DNA from: Suillus spraguei
Taxonomy: Eukaryota; Basidiomycota; Agaricomycetes; Boletales; Suillaceae
Direction: 5' to 3'
DNA length: 64,000 bases
Assembly: GCA_016800925.1 (NCBI GenBank)
Contig: JABCPU010000259.1
Coordinates: 1 to 64,000 of the forward strand
The notes under the pieces were generated by a model. The model did not search any database. It was not told the origin of the DNA and saw nothing but the letters and a program-made list of their open reading frames with translations. Made by a program: the position numbers and the translations under genes. This document shows positions 33,448 to 44,689 of the stretch, piece by piece (position 1 is the stretch's first letter; every line of letters starts with the position of its first letter).

Positions 33448-34167
33448 ACAACTGATCTGCAACAAATGCAAGCTAACCTCGCCTCTCCACGAACCCCATC
33501 CCCTATCAAACAACCAACTTCACCACCCCCCGTTATAGTCTCCCACGTTCACCCCACATGGCTATATGAACCTTGCACAGAAGAGCAGTGTGAAGCTGTG
33601 AAAATATTAGGAGTTCCTGTCACTGAGTTGGTGGCACTCGGTCCTCGACTTCGTGACCTCCACATTCATCCCCCTATGTCCATCCCAGCATCATTTGGTC
33701 CAATGGACCCTATTTCGCAAGTCCTAGTAAAGGACTTCGGTATAATGTCCCCCTCTTCCTCTAACGAACTCCTCGCAGTTGCTGAACAAGCAACTATTCC
33801 TGATCTCCCAACGTCGGCATACACTCTTACCACTAAACAACAGGCACAGCTCAGATGCGACAATGCCTTCGCTTTAAGTCGTATGGCGCGACGAAAGGGG
33901 AAGAAGCACGCCAGATCCACTAGTCCCAAACCCATTATTTTGCCATCACCCTTACACATGTCTACCTCTAACACTGATGAGAATATGAAGTGCCGAGTCT
34001 GTGGTATCACCGGACATCGGCAAAAGAATTGCCCCGACTACCAGTGCCAAATTTGTCTGCGACACACTCCTACCCATCTTTCCATATACTGTCCCCGAAG
34101 AGTCGGGACCCCTCCGATTGCGTTAACCTGGAAGGATGATGGGTTCTATGAAGCGTTTCATTCTTAG
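33448..34167 (+). CDS. Third ORF of chromovirus, copy 2, N-terminally truncated
   Basis: About 240 codons collinear with the minus-strand ORF at 11036-12292: DLQQMQANLASPRTPSPIKQ, WLYEPCTEEQCEAVKILGVP, LRDLHIHPPMSIPASFGPMD, a basic KGKKHARSTSPKP stretch and the knuckle CRVCGITGHRQKNC. It shows the true C-terminus missing from copy 1: YQCQICLRHTPTHLSIYCPR supplies a second Cys/His cluster, and the protein ends TWKDDGFYEAFHS. The N-terminal half is cut away near 33448. High conservation of the blocks against a diverged background suggests the ORF was selected. Confidence 0.75.
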   Translation, partial: TTDLQQMQANLASPRTPSPIKQPTSPPPVIVSHVHPTWLYEPCTEEQCEAVKILGVPVTELVALGPRLRDLHIHPPMSIPASFGPMDPISQVLVKDFGIMSPSSSNELLAVAEQATIPDLPTSAYTLTTKQQAQLRCDNAFALSRMARRKGKKHARSTSPKPIILPSPLHMSTSNTDENMKCRVCGITGHRQKNCPDYQCQICLRHTPTHLSIYCPRRVGTPPIALTWKDDGFYEAFHS

Positions 34168-34360
34168 GAGCGACAGCTTAGCAATGAGCGAACTCAAGCA
34201 GCAAAAGGCAGGATTCTAAATGATGTGCTGGTGCTGAAGAAGCCGCATACATGAGGAGTGGGTCATTTATTGATGAGGACTACGAGTATAGCGACGATCC
34301 CGTTTATTATGCTAATCAGGACGAGTAAAGTCGGTGACTTTACATGTAAAACGGGGGTAA

Positions 34361-34835
34361 CGTTACAGTCGTACGTGCCCCTATTCATTTTTCCGTATCT
34401 CCGTTACTTGTATATTACATAACGTGATTCTGACTCATATGCTCAACGCATCTGTACTATAGTTGCCTTCCCTCTTTGGATATGCACATACATTCTCGCG
34501 TATCTTTTGGTCCGTGCACACATATTGACCTATTTAAGCATGTTGTACTATGCTTGTGTACTTTACTTTAATCTTACTGGGTTTTACCTGGAATATCTTT
34601 CGCTTAGGCCTCCAACCTGAGTCGTCTTGAATCGTCTCTAAGTCTAAGCACTCCTTAGCCTTAGTCTCTATTCTCGTAGAACCTCTTAGATTCATCTTTG
34701 AGGCTGAACCCTTGATCGTACTTGGAACGTGTTCCTTGTACTCTTACCTTGTCCTCTTCTGGACATTGTAGAACTTCCCAGCAGACCGTCTGTGTCTTTT
34801 CACTGTCGCTGGTGATGCTATCCCAGTTCGTAACA
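34361..34835 (+). repeat. 3' LTR of chromovirus copy 2
   Basis: 475 bp, (C/T)GTTACAGTCG...CCCAGTTCGTAACA, matching the reverse complement of 17314-17785. A purine-rich AAAACGGGGG immediately before it fits a polypurine tract. The gap 34168-34360 is the 3' untranslated part of the element. The 51-bp satellite begins at the next base. Confidence 0.88.
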
Positions 34836-36260
34836 TGCTGAGTATCTGCATAAAAACATGGCTCCCATTGGAGACCACACCTGGACTGAGTATCTGCTTG
34901 TCAAGAGGGCTCCCATTTGGGACCATGCCTGTGCTAAGTATCTGCCTCTCGAGAGGGCTCCCATTGGGGACCATGCCTGTAGTGAGTATCTGCATGGCTC
35001 CCATAGGGGACCGCACCTGTGCTGAGTATATCTGCTTGTCAAGAGGGCTACCAAATGGGACTGCGCCTGTGCTGAGTATCTACCTCTCGAGAGGGCTCCC
35101 ATTGGGGACCATGCCTGTAGTGAGTATGGCTCCCATAGGGGACCGCACCTGTGCTGAGTATCTGCATAAGAACATGGCTCCCATTGGGGACCGCACCTAT
35201 GCTGAGTATCTGCCTCTCGAGAGGGCTCCCATTGGAGACCATGTCTGTAGTGAGTATCTGCATGGCTCCCATAGGGGACCACGCCTATAGTGAGCATCTG
35301 TGTGTGAATGGGGACCACACCTGTGCTGAGTGTCTGCCTGTTGAGAGGGCTCCCATAGGGGACTGTGCCTGTAGTGAGTATCTGTGTGTGAATGGGGACT
35401 GCACCTGTGCTGAGTATCTGCATGAAGACATGGCTCCCATAGGGGACTGCACCTGTGCTGAGTATCTGCTTGTCAAGAGGGCTCCCATTGGGGACCGTGC
35501 CTGTGCTGAGTATCCATGTGCAATTTTGAGCATCTGCTCAACAGGCAGACACTCAGAACAGGTGTGGTCCCCAATGGGAGCCCTCTCGACAGGCAGACAC
35601 TCAGCACAGGTGTGGTCCCCGTTCACACACAGATACTCACTACAGGCGTGGTCCCCAATGGGAGCCCTCTTGACAAGCAGATACTCATCCATCTGCACAG
35701 GCACAGTCCCCAATGGGACCCTCTCGACAGGCAGATACTCACTACAGGCATGGTCCCCAATGGGAGCCCTCTCGGCAAGCAGATACTCAGCACAGGTGCG
35801 GTTCCCAATGGGAGCCCTCTCGACAGGCAGACACTCAGCACAGGTGTAGTCCCCATTGACACACATATACTCACTACAGGCACAGTCCCCAATGGGAGCC
35901 CTCTCGGCAAGCAGATACTCAGCACAGGTGCGGTTCCCAATGGGAGCCCTCTCGACAGGCAGACACTCAGCACAGGTGTAGTCCCCATTGACACACATAT
36001 ACTCACTACAGGCACAGTCCCCAATGGGAGCCCTCTCGGCAGGCAGATATACTCAGCACAGGCATGGTCCCCAATGGGAGCCCTCTTGACAGGCAGACAC
36101 TCAGCATAGGTGCGGTCCCCATTCACACACAGATACTCACTAACAGGTACGGTCCCCAATGGGAGCCTGCTTACACGCAAAGACTCGCCACAGGCATGGT
36201 CCCCATTGGAAGTTATTTGTACAAGGAGATCCTCAAATATACTCACCGCAGAGCGGTCCC
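34836..36260. repeat. 51-bp satellite, two halves in opposite orientation
   Basis: From 34836 to about 35515 the units read GCTCCCATTGGGGACC...TGAGTATCTGC; from about 35540 to 36260 they read GGTCCCCAATGGGAGC, the reverse complement. About 13 units lie on each side. The unit (and its variants) is mostly 51 bases, 17 codons, so frames stay open through the array in several phases; I do not regard these as genes. A 25-base unrelated spacer (CAATTTTGAGCATCTGC region) marks the switch. Confidence 0.85.
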
Positions 36261-36430
36261 CCTCTAGACAATTCAGTTGTTTGGATGTAGAACCAGTACC
36301 CTGGACATTGCCAATTGCCATAGATTGTGTCCGGCCAGGCGCCAGCCAATGGTAGTACATATATGTATATATGGTGCTGGCCGGTGCATAGATGCCATGC
36401 CCAGAAATGAAGCCGGCCGGCATGTCAGTG

Positions 36431-36622
36431 CATCCAGCAGATCATATTTCCCTCTGTGGCAGAACTCTCAACATGGCTGGGCGCACTAGCCCCTGAGCAG
36501 CCCAAGGAAAGCAATCTACATTTTCTTTGTTAACGCGATTGCTTTCCTTGGGCCACTCAGGAGCCAGCATGCCCAGCCATGTTGAGAGTTCTGCCACAGA
36601 GGGAAATATGATCTGCTGGATG
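36431..36622. repeat. Long hairpin, 86-bp arms
   Basis: Arms 36431-36516 and 36537-36622 are reverse complements with about eight mismatches clustered in the middle; the loop is 20 bases. The start is CATCCAGCAGATCATATTTC. The transcript of either strand would form a stable stem, resembling a small-RNA precursor or a foldback element. No coding sequence is seen. Confidence 0.85.
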
Positions 36623-36722
36623 TTAGCTAATGCCTGGCACATCCAGCTCTATATAGAGCATTATCTATCCAGGCATAGCAGCATGGATTTCCCTTTCTTC
36701 ATCCAGGTGCACTAAGGCTCGC

Positions 36723-37058
36723 AAGGAATTGGCATCCTTTCTTTCCAAGTACACTGATACCCGGCACATCAAGCTCTGTATAGAGCATTATCTATCCAAC
36801 ATATGCCAAGTGTCATGCCTGCACTCAAAACCGTTCACATCAAGAGTCCTGCCTCAGAGGTCAATCACTTGGTCTTTATCCCTGGCTCACAAGGAATCGG
36901 CATCCTTTCTTTCCAGGTACACTGATACCTGGCGCATGAAGCTGTGTATAGAGCATTATCTATCCAACATATGCCAAGCATCATGCCCGCACTCAAAACT
37001 GTTCACGTCAAGAGTTCTGCCTCAGAGGTAAATCACTTGGTCTTTATCCTGGGCTCAT
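36723..37058 (+). repeat. 168-bp tandem duplication
   Basis: AAGGAAT(T/C)GGCATCCTTTC recurs at 36723, 36891 and, truncated, near 37059, with the intervening CTGTATAGAGCATTATCTATCC shared. An older related fragment (CCAGCTCTATATAGAGC) occurs near 36645. Confidence 0.75.
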
Positions 37059-37430
37059 GAGGAATTGGCATAATTGCTTTCCTTCTCCATTTACAGCAAC
37101 CCCTGCAGTTCTCGCCATCAATGGCTAAGTTTTCTTTGAAGAACCCCCAGAATTGATTCTTCCTTCTCTGCAGGCACACACTCACGACAGCTGTGGTCCC
37201 AAATGGGAGCTCAGATCTCTAGCCCATGCCAGCTCTAAACTGCAGGCCGGCACCAGCACCAAATCCCATGGTCTCACTTGAGCCTTACAATGTGTCTGGC
37301 CTTCCAACAACTACCCACCCTGTCATGTATATCGAAAACACAAGCCAGAAGGGAGAAATGGAGAGAAGGATGCCTATAGGGTAGGGATAATGAATGCGCT
37401 GCCCTGTTTTATTACCATGGTCAGTTGGTT
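37059..37430. other. No gene seen
   Basis: Unique-looking sequence between the 168-bp duplication and the next 51-bp satellite block. One satellite-like word (GTGGTCCCAAATGGGAGC) near 37192. Nothing else recognised. Confidence 0.4.
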
Positions 37431-37765
37431 GCATGAAAATACAGCTCCCAATGGGGACTGCGCCTGTGCCGAGATCTGCATGAAAACATGGCTCCCATTT
37501 GGGACCGCACCTGTGGTGATCATTTACCTGTTTACCCGTTGAGAAGGCTTCCATAGGGGACTGCATTGCTGTGAGTATCTGCATAAAAATGTGGCTCCCA
37601 ATGGGGACTGCGCCTGTGCTGAGATCTGCATGACAGCATGACTCCCATTGGAGACCGTGTCTGCAGTGAGTAACTATGTGCAAAGAGGGCTCCCATAGGG
37701 GACTGCGTTTGCAGTGAGTCACTATGTGCAAAGAAGGCTCTCATTGGGGACCGCACCTGTGCTAA
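37430..37765 (+). repeat. Second block of the 51-bp satellite
   Basis: About six units with GCTCCCAATGGGGACTGCG and GAGATCTGCATGA, in the same orientation as the left half of the main array and more diverged. Confidence 0.75.
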
Positions 37766-37778
37766 GTGTATACCCAAA

Positions 37779-38050
37779 AATAGAGAAGTATTCCCTATTT
37801 CCCACACATGATGTTCCTCTGTTCCCCTCAGCCCGGTGTTCCCTCGTACCTTTGTATAACCATAAATAGAGAAGTGTTCCCTATTTCCCACACATGATGT
37901 TCCTCTGTTCCCCTTGGCCCAGTGTTCCTTCATACCTTGTATAACCATAAATAGAAATGTGTTCCCTGTTTCCCACAGAGGATGTTCCTCTGTTCCCCTT
38001 GGCTTAGTGTTCCCTCTAACCTCATATAACCAAAAATAGACATGTGTTCC
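37779..38050 (+). repeat. 85-bp tandem repeat
   Basis: AAATAGA(G)AA(G)TGTTCCCT... starts at 37779, 37864, 37949 and 38034; each unit holds ATGATGTTCCTCTGTTCCCC. Three full copies and part of a fourth. The minus-strand open frame across it is a consequence of the repeat. Confidence 0.8.
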
Positions 38051-38104
38051 CTTTACTAACCAAATCAAGCTGTTCCCCTAGGGAACATCTATGCCCCCAT
38101 AGAT

Positions 38105-38690
38105 ATTTGACTCCAATAGGTAAGTGGTTTCATAGTAGTTTCGTAGTGGTTTCATAGTGGTTTCGTAGTAGTTTCATAGTGGTTTCATAGTAGTTTCATA
38201 GTAGCAGTTTCATAGTAGTTTCATAGTAGTAGTTTCATAGTAGTTTTGTAGTGGTTTCATAGTAGTAGTTTCATAGTAGTTTCATAGTGGTTTCGTAGTA
38301 GTAGTTTCATAGTAGTTTCATAGTGGTTTCGTAGTAGTAGTTTCATAGTGGTTTCATAGTGGTTTCATAGTAGTTTCATAGTGGTTTCGTAGTAGTAGTT
38401 TCATAGTAGTTTCATAGTGGTTTCATAGTGGTTTCATAGTGGTTTCATAGTAGTTTCATGGTGGTTTCATAGTAGTAGTTTCATAGTAGTAGTTTCATAG
38501 TAGTAGTTTCATAGTAGTTTCATGGTGGTTTCATAGTAGTAGTTTCATAGTGGTTTCATAGTGGTTTCATAGTGGTTTCATGGTGGTTTTATGGTAGCTT
38601 TATAGTAGTCTCATAGTAGTAGTTTCATAGTAGTAGTTTCATAGTGGTTTCATAATAGTTCCATAGTAGTTCCATAGTGGTCTCATAGAA
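38105..38690 (+). repeat. 12-bp-type minisatellite (GTTTCATAGTGG)
   Basis: About 45 tandem units of TAGTTTCATAG / TAGTGGTTTCA, 9-15 bases each. The word also appears in both orientations in the 650-bp units at 40082-42031. It is preceded by half of the 29721 hairpin. Confidence 0.85.
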
Positions 38691-38817
38691 CAGCCTCCAG
38701 GCTGCCCACCACTGCCTTCACAAACTTATGTTGTGCAGTTTTCTGCTTTGTCCAACACTGGGTGAGTCATTTGGTCATGTACTAATAAGATAAATATTTT
38801 AAAATAACCTTCTGCAG
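38691..38817 (+). pseudogene. Small exon-intron fragment upstream of LR-C
   Basis: Codons such as PPGCPPLPSQTYVVQFSALS run to a GTGAGT donor near 38762, followed by an AT-rich intron ending TTCTGCAG at 38817. LR-C has inserted right at this acceptor, separating it from the exon at 39758. Protein not recognised. Confidence 0.35.
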
Positions 38818-39757
38818 TGTAAAGATACAATCTAGCCTGGGCTGTAGATAAACCACAGCCTAAGCTAGTATGCGAGTCTTGTGCTCTACCTAGTCTGCTT
38901 CACTTGCGAAGGCAAGAACATTCGACCCTAAAGGGAAAGCTAAGTTAGTATAGTCTAATAATGCCCAACCTGTGGTGCAAGACTGTCGTCGGAGGTAGCA
39001 AGATGCTAGTGGTGACCTCCGGTCCATGGGAAACTAGCAGTAATACTAGTGGTAAGCGTGGGAAAGCGGTAGACAAGCAGTAGCAAAAGTGGTAAAACTG
39101 TGGTAGTGCGTGCGGTAGTGCGTGTGGTAGTGCGTGCGGTAAAACTGCAGTAAGGCGTGGGAAACTGGCAGTAAAACAAGCGGGAAAGCGTAGCGATGAA
39201 GCGCGGGAAAGTGTAGCACAAGCGGCGAAGCGCGGGAAAGCGGTGGTGCGTGCAGCAGTAAAACAATTCTTAAGAGACAGTGACTTCGGTGAAAGACTTT
39301 ATTCCGTTAGAGACAGTAGTGGTGACAATTCCTAAGTACCGTGTGTACCATAGAGGGAAAAGTAAAAGTACCGGAATGTGCGAAGAGTCCTTTTTAACAT
39401 GTGCTGTGAACGGCCGGAATACATAGCGAGAATGGTAGCGAGATAGAGATATTTAGCTAAGAGGCACGCAGCGAGCAAGCGGCGTCACAGAAGGTAAGGT
39501 AAGTCTTGCTGTAGCTTTAGTAACAGCGGAAACGAATATGCTACGCACCAATGGATCTTAGATGGAAATGGAATGGACAGGAGGACATCGGTAGTGAGAT
39601 TCGGTAAGGGGCAAGGATCCACGGAGTGAAAACAGTACCAGCAAAGCGAAAAGGGGTAATGCTCGCTATAGGGGTTTTCTTGGTAGCTGCTGTAGACGGT
39701 AACGAGACACTTGTCTAAAATGGCACTTTCATGGTCAGTGTGACTTTGTTCACTACA
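38818..39757 (-). repeat. LR-C solo LTR, full length
   Basis: 940 bp, TGTAAAGATACAATCTAGCC...GACTTTGTTCACTACA, minus orientation. Flanks GCAG and GCGG differ by one base, a likely 4-base target duplication. The ends resemble LR-A and LR-B, so the three are one superfamily. The interior carries GTGCGTGTGGTAGTGCGTGC repeats. Confidence 0.85.
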
Positions 39758-40106
39758 GCGGTTCCCCCTGCACCCAGTCCCTGTGTGCTCCCCTCCCACC
39801 ATCCTTGCCTTCTTCTCACTCTCTGACTGGGAGGCTTGCATGCACCACAACTACCACAACCAGTTTCATGCTTGGCTTGAGCACTGGAAGCTCAATGATC
39901 CTTACAGTATGACAGCCTGTCAACAATGTACTCATGCATTTGAGCAGAGGATGCATAATCTCTCCAAGGACACTGCAAGGATCCAAAAAACATTGGAGAG
40001 GAGCAAAGAGGAGCATGAGCATAGGATAAGTAAGGAGCAGAAGAAGTTGCAGAAGATAGCTGATAGGGAAACACAAAAGGAATCTGAGGAGGAGGGAAGG
40101 AAGTGA
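39758..40106 (+). CDS. Hypothetical coiled-coil protein fragment
   Basis: Open frame MCSPPTILAFFSLSDWEACM from 39783, then FHAWLEHWKLNDPYSMTACQ and a charged helical tail (RIQKTLERSKEEHEHRISKE) to the stop at 40104. The last 25 bases coincide with the start of the first 650-bp unit. The first part of the gene may be the small exon before LR-C. Not recognised. Confidence 0.4.
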
Positions 40107-42031
40107 AAAGAAGTGAAAAGGTGGGAAAAGACTGGTGATTGACTGCACTTTTGCTTATATAAGCTGTGTCAAACAAAGCCATATCATAAGACTTGTGAAT
40201 TTTGACTTGGGGAATTTTCGCATTTTTGCTTACTTAACCGTGGGAACTTTTTCTGATGAAAATCAAAGTTGTAGTAGTTTCATAGGGATGCATGTGGTAG
40301 GAGATATCATTAGAACAGTGGGACTCTTTGGAAGGGACTCTTAAGGTGCACTCCTTGAAAGCTATAGGGGGAGGGTAGGAGGGCAAGTACAGGAGTGAAA
40401 CTACTATGAAACTTATCATGAAACCTATGGATTTGATATGACCAACACTAATTATCATCATTACATATGAAACTACTGTGAAACTTATCATGAAACCTAT
40501 GACCAACATTGATAAGAATGTAGTGAAACTCAGTCAATGACATGAAACTGATAAGTTTCATAGTGGTTTCACTGATATAATGAGGATGATCAGTGTTGGG
40601 GATACACAAGAATCATATAAATGAACCACTGTGAAACCACTGTGAAATCACTATGAAACCACTATTAAGCCACTATGAATCATGAAGCCTATAAACTACC
40701 CCCCCCTGGGGTGGGCATGGATTCGGGTAAGATCTGAGGAGGAGGGAAGGAAGTGAAAAGAAGTGAAAAGGTGGGAAAAGACTGGTGATTGACTGCACTT
40801 TTGCTTATATAAGCTGTGTCAAACAAAGCCATATCATAAGACTTGTGAATTTTGACTTGGGGAATTTTCGCATTTTGCTTACTTAACCGTGGGAACTTTT
40901 TCTGATGAAAATCAAAGTTGTAGTAGTTTCATAGGGATGCATGTGGTAGGAGATATCATTAGAACAGTGGGACTCTTTGGAAGGGACTCTTAAGGTGCAC
41001 TCCTTGAAAGCTATAGGGGAGGGTAGGAGGGCAAGTACAGGAGTGAAACTACTATGAAACTTATCATGAAACCTATGGATTTGATATGACCAACACTAAT
41101 TATCATCATTACATATGAAACTACTGTGAAACTTATCATGAAACCTATGACCAACATTGATAAGAAATGTAGTGAAACTCAGTCAATGACATGAAACTGA
41201 TAAGTTTCATAGTGGTTTCACTGATATAATGAGGATGATCAGTGTTGGGGATACACAAGAATCATATAAATGAAACCACTGTGAAACCACTGTGAAATCA
41301 CTATGAAACCACTATTAAGCCACTATGAATCATGAAGCCTATAAACTACCCCCCCCTGGGGTGGGCATGGATTCGGGTAAGATCTGAGGAGGAGGGAAGG
41401 AAGTGAAAAGAAGTGAAAAGGTGGGAAAAGACTGGTGATTGACTGCACTTTTGCTTATATAAGCTGTGTCAAACAAAGCCATATCATAAGACTTGTGAAT
41501 TTTGACTTGGGGAATTTTCGCATTTTTGCTTACTTAACCGTGGGAACTTTTTCTGATGAAAATCAAAGTTGTAGTAGTTTCATAGGGATGCATGTGGTAG
41601 GAGATATCATTAGAACAGTGGGACTCTTTGGAAGGGACTCTTAAGGTGCACTCCTTGAAAGCTATAGGGGAGGGTAGGAGGGCAAGTACAGGAGTGAAAC
41701 TACTATGAAACTTATCATGAAACCTATGGATTTGATATGACCAACACTAATTATCATCATTACATATGAAACTACTGTGAAACTTATCATGAAACCTATG
41801 ACCAACATTGATAAGAAATGTAGTGAAACTCAGTCAATGACATGAAACTGATAAGTTTCATAGTGGTTTCACTGATATAATGAGGATGATCAGTGTTGGG
41901 GATACACAAGAATCATATAAATGAAACCACTGTGAAACCACTGTGAAATCACTATGAAACCACTATTAAGCCACTATGAATCATGAAGCCTATAAACTAC
42001 CCCCCCCTGGGGTGGGCATGGATTCGGGTAA
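40082..42031 (+). repeat. 650-bp unit, three tandem copies
   Basis: Copies start at 40082, 40732 and 41382 with ATCTGAGGAGGAGGGAAGG and end with CCCCCCCTGGGGTGGGCATGG. They differ by only a few single bases (mostly indels in T5, G and A runs). Each includes TTTCATAGTGGTTTCACTG and GAAACCACTATGAAACC, forming an inverted pair. The 69-codon frame seen in copies 1 and 3 is broken in copy 2 and is not taken as a gene. Confidence 0.9.
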
Positions 42032-42061
42032 GATGGCCTGTGTCATGCATTATACTAATCA

Positions 42062-43480
42062 ACCATAGGACCTAATGCACGATCCAAATTCACCGATATC
42101 GGACTTTTACCCTCTTGAATTTGAGCAAGACTTCAATGGAAAGAAGCAAGACTGGGAAGCAATCATTAAGATTCCCTTTATTGATGAGCAGCGGCTGTTA
42201 CAAGCAATGAAATGTGGGTAGTAAATTCTGCCTTTTGGTTGTAGTTCGTCATTGTCCCATGTGTGCAGCTCGAGAACATAGGTTGACCCCAGAGGAATGC
42301 CGCCGCAATGGGTTTGGAACCAGTACCAAATTCATCTTCAGTCCTGGAGAGTCCACAGTCTATCCTTCATTGTTACCAGATTTCTTCCTTCCTATATATT
42401 GTTGCACATGTAAGATGGAATTCTTCGACCTTCCAACTCTTGATGGACTCCATCTCGTCCCTGGACTATGCCTCGGTGTATGCCTCGGTGTATGCCTCGG
42501 TGCAAAAGCCCTCGCTGGATTCCCTTTGTGGGTACATTACCCCACACAGCACAGCTAGGCTTTCACGGTGTCAATGTACACGGTCCCGAAAGCTGCAACA
42601 AGTCAATGGCAGTTCACTTACAAAATCCTCACAAAAACCGCAAGGTAGAGGATATCGCCCAAGAAATGGTTGGCAAACGCACTTTCATTGGTTGGCCTTT
42701 CTTGCAAGAAGGGCTGGTCATGGCTGTGTCCGATTCATTGTTCAAGTATGAGAAGTTGGTACTCGTGCCTGGTACTCTGGCAAAGGTTGTTTCCAATGCA
42801 TATTCCCATCAGAGCTTGAGCCATTGGAAGGGCAAAGCTGAGTGGATTGAGATACTATATTCGAAGAGATGTGGAGTGATCACTGATGACCTCGATGTCC
42901 TGGTGCACGTCCGTCCGCTACAAGGTGTGTGCTGGTACTTTATGGATGTTCGCTCTTTACACATTCGTGCAGGTTTGAAACGCTTAGAATCAGGCGCATT
43001 GGTTAAAAACTACAAAGGACCCGAAAAAGAACTTGAACCAGCCATCCAGATGGTCATTTCAGAAGTCGCATCCGAAGATCCCAGGTTCTGGATGCTCCAC
43101 CTCTGTCGGAGGAATTTCCTGATGGAACAAACATTTTCTTCCTTGGCAAACATGCGTATGGTGTGGCTGCCCAGGTGTCTTCAACTACTGACAGCGCTTT
43201 GTCTGTTGTTCTGGCAGTATGTCACAATGCCCTACCACAATTTATCTTTCTAAATGATCTCATAGTTCTTTGTTTCAGATAAAATGGAGAATAACAAGTT
43301 CAAGATTATTGTTGATAGTCGTGTTTCACAGCACTACTTGCCATCGTTCAAAGCAGCTTCCACAATCGGAATGTCACCCAGAGCACTCTCCAAAATCATG
43401 TCAAGCTTCATGGTTCCCTCTGATCATCAAAAGAACAATCTCGGACTCTCAGTGTCCTTGTAATGGACAATGCGAAAATA
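42062..43480 (+). pseudogene. XRN1-like exoribonuclease fragment, copy 2
   Basis: Longer than copy 1. The first exon, with SDFYPLEFEQDFNGKKQDWE and IPFIDEQRLLQAMK (42068-42213), is typical of XRN1 just after the nuclease core. An intron (GTGGGT to GTGCAG, 42214-42268) follows, then LTPEECRRNGFGTSTKF, the same frameshift as copy 1 near 42525, TLPHTAQLGFHGVNVHG, VGKRTFIGWPFL, LKRLESGALVKNYKGPEKEL, a second shift near 43085, and after another intron SRVSQHYLPSFKAAS and GMSPRALSKIMSSFMV. An extra GVCLGVCLG triplication (42470-42500) is private to this copy. The nuclease domain itself is absent. Confidence 0.85.
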
Positions 43481-44195
43481 AGGTCACTGTCATGCTCTAG
43501 CAGGCTCTTGTGTTTTTTTAGAGGCAGGAATAATAGTTATAAATGGCATAATGTTACAGGGAATGTGAGCGTATATGTACAACGAGCTAAATTTCACTAA
43601 GTCCAACATTTCCTAATTGAACGAAAATTTCACGCCACTGCCATCCTTTATGCAAAGAGCTGTAATATCCACGCAGTCAGAAAGCAGTCAATGATCAGTG
43701 CGACACTTGAACTGACCAAAACAATTTGAAATTTGCAGGTGTTGCTTGCTCTGGGAGATCCACAAACCCAAAGAGGTTCTTCCGTTGTTGTGGAGTATCG
43801 GTCAAGTGGCAGTGGAAAGGCTTAGAGCACGTGCAAGTAATTTACGAGAGGACAGCGGGCCGACAGCTGTAAGGTCAAGTCGACATTGATAACGACATTT
43901 TAGAATTGAGCATCCCTATGACATATGACATCCTTCACATGCTACATGCTATGCAACTCTCGTTATTCATACTGTCACTCATTCAATTTTCGTACCCCTT
44001 TTTCTCTCCATTCTACTTTATCTTGTCAGTTGCAACGCCACTTCCTTGTGCCTCCGTTTTCACATAATCATTCGGCCTATCCATACCCGAGGACCCTTAC
44101 CGTTTCGCAGTATAAGTAACTCATGTGCAGTCCCTGGGAGCAGCACCCAAGTGAATTCTATCCGATTCACTTTCCTCTTCAAACTCATCCATGGC
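43481..44195. other. No gene identified
   Basis: An acceptor-like TTTGCAG near 43738 precedes about 35 open codons, but I cannot link them to XRN1. 43920-44110 is pyrimidine-rich and may be promoter DNA of the next frame. Confidence 0.3.
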
Positions 44196-44522
44196 AGCCC
44201 CTATGGTAAGTCGTCCTTCGATATTGTTGCACAGCAATCAATCAAACAAAAATTAAATTTGACGCTAAAGCAGCCTTCTGAGCTTCTACACATAGCCGGT
44301 ATCAATGAAGACATTACCAGACATCAGACGCTCCAAGCAGTTTATTTGGAACTTCGAAGGGAAAAAGAAGAAAATGCAGCACTGAAACAATTGATGTGGC
44401 AGCTCATAACGGAGCATAATAAGTTAGTTGCAGCCCTTGCTGGACTGGCTCAGTCTTGCCGTCCTGTATGTTTTATTTTTTCTACTTCAAGTTACATATC
44501 GTTCATTAAATGCCAACATTAG
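44196..44522 (+). CDS. Hypothetical small helical protein
   Basis: Open codons with QQSIKQKLNLTLKQPSELLH, AVYLELRREKEENAALKQLM and TEHNKLVAALAGLAQS form one long amphipathic helix/coiled coil. A GTATGT donor near 44467 suggests it is one exon of a larger gene. Start uncertain; not recognised. Confidence 0.3.
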   Translation, partial: SPYGKSSFDIVAQQSIKQKLNLTLKQPSELLHIAGINEDITRHQTLQAVYLELRREKEENAALKQLMWQLITEHNKLVAALAGLAQSCRPVCFIFSTSSYISFIKCQH

Positions 44523-44689
44523 TGGGTCTAGTAGTGCTTCGTTTCCTGCCCAACGGAACCAACCGGCAGTCAGTCTTTGTGTAAGTAGTGTAGGAGAAAA
44601 AATATGTGCACATACCATTGTACCAAATGTAATGAGACCAACTAATGCATATGGTACAAGGGCATCACGGAGTGCTTTGAGGGGGGCGT

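Noticed and set aside
35151..36423. Long open frames in all phases across the 51-bp satellite
   Set aside because: The unit length is a multiple of three, so frames stay open automatically; no start context, no intron, no protein-like conservation between units beyond the DNA repeat.
40135..41644. A 69-residue protein encoded in the 650-bp units
   Set aside because: Intact in copies 1 and 3 but frameshifted in copy 2 by a single T; no recognisable domain.
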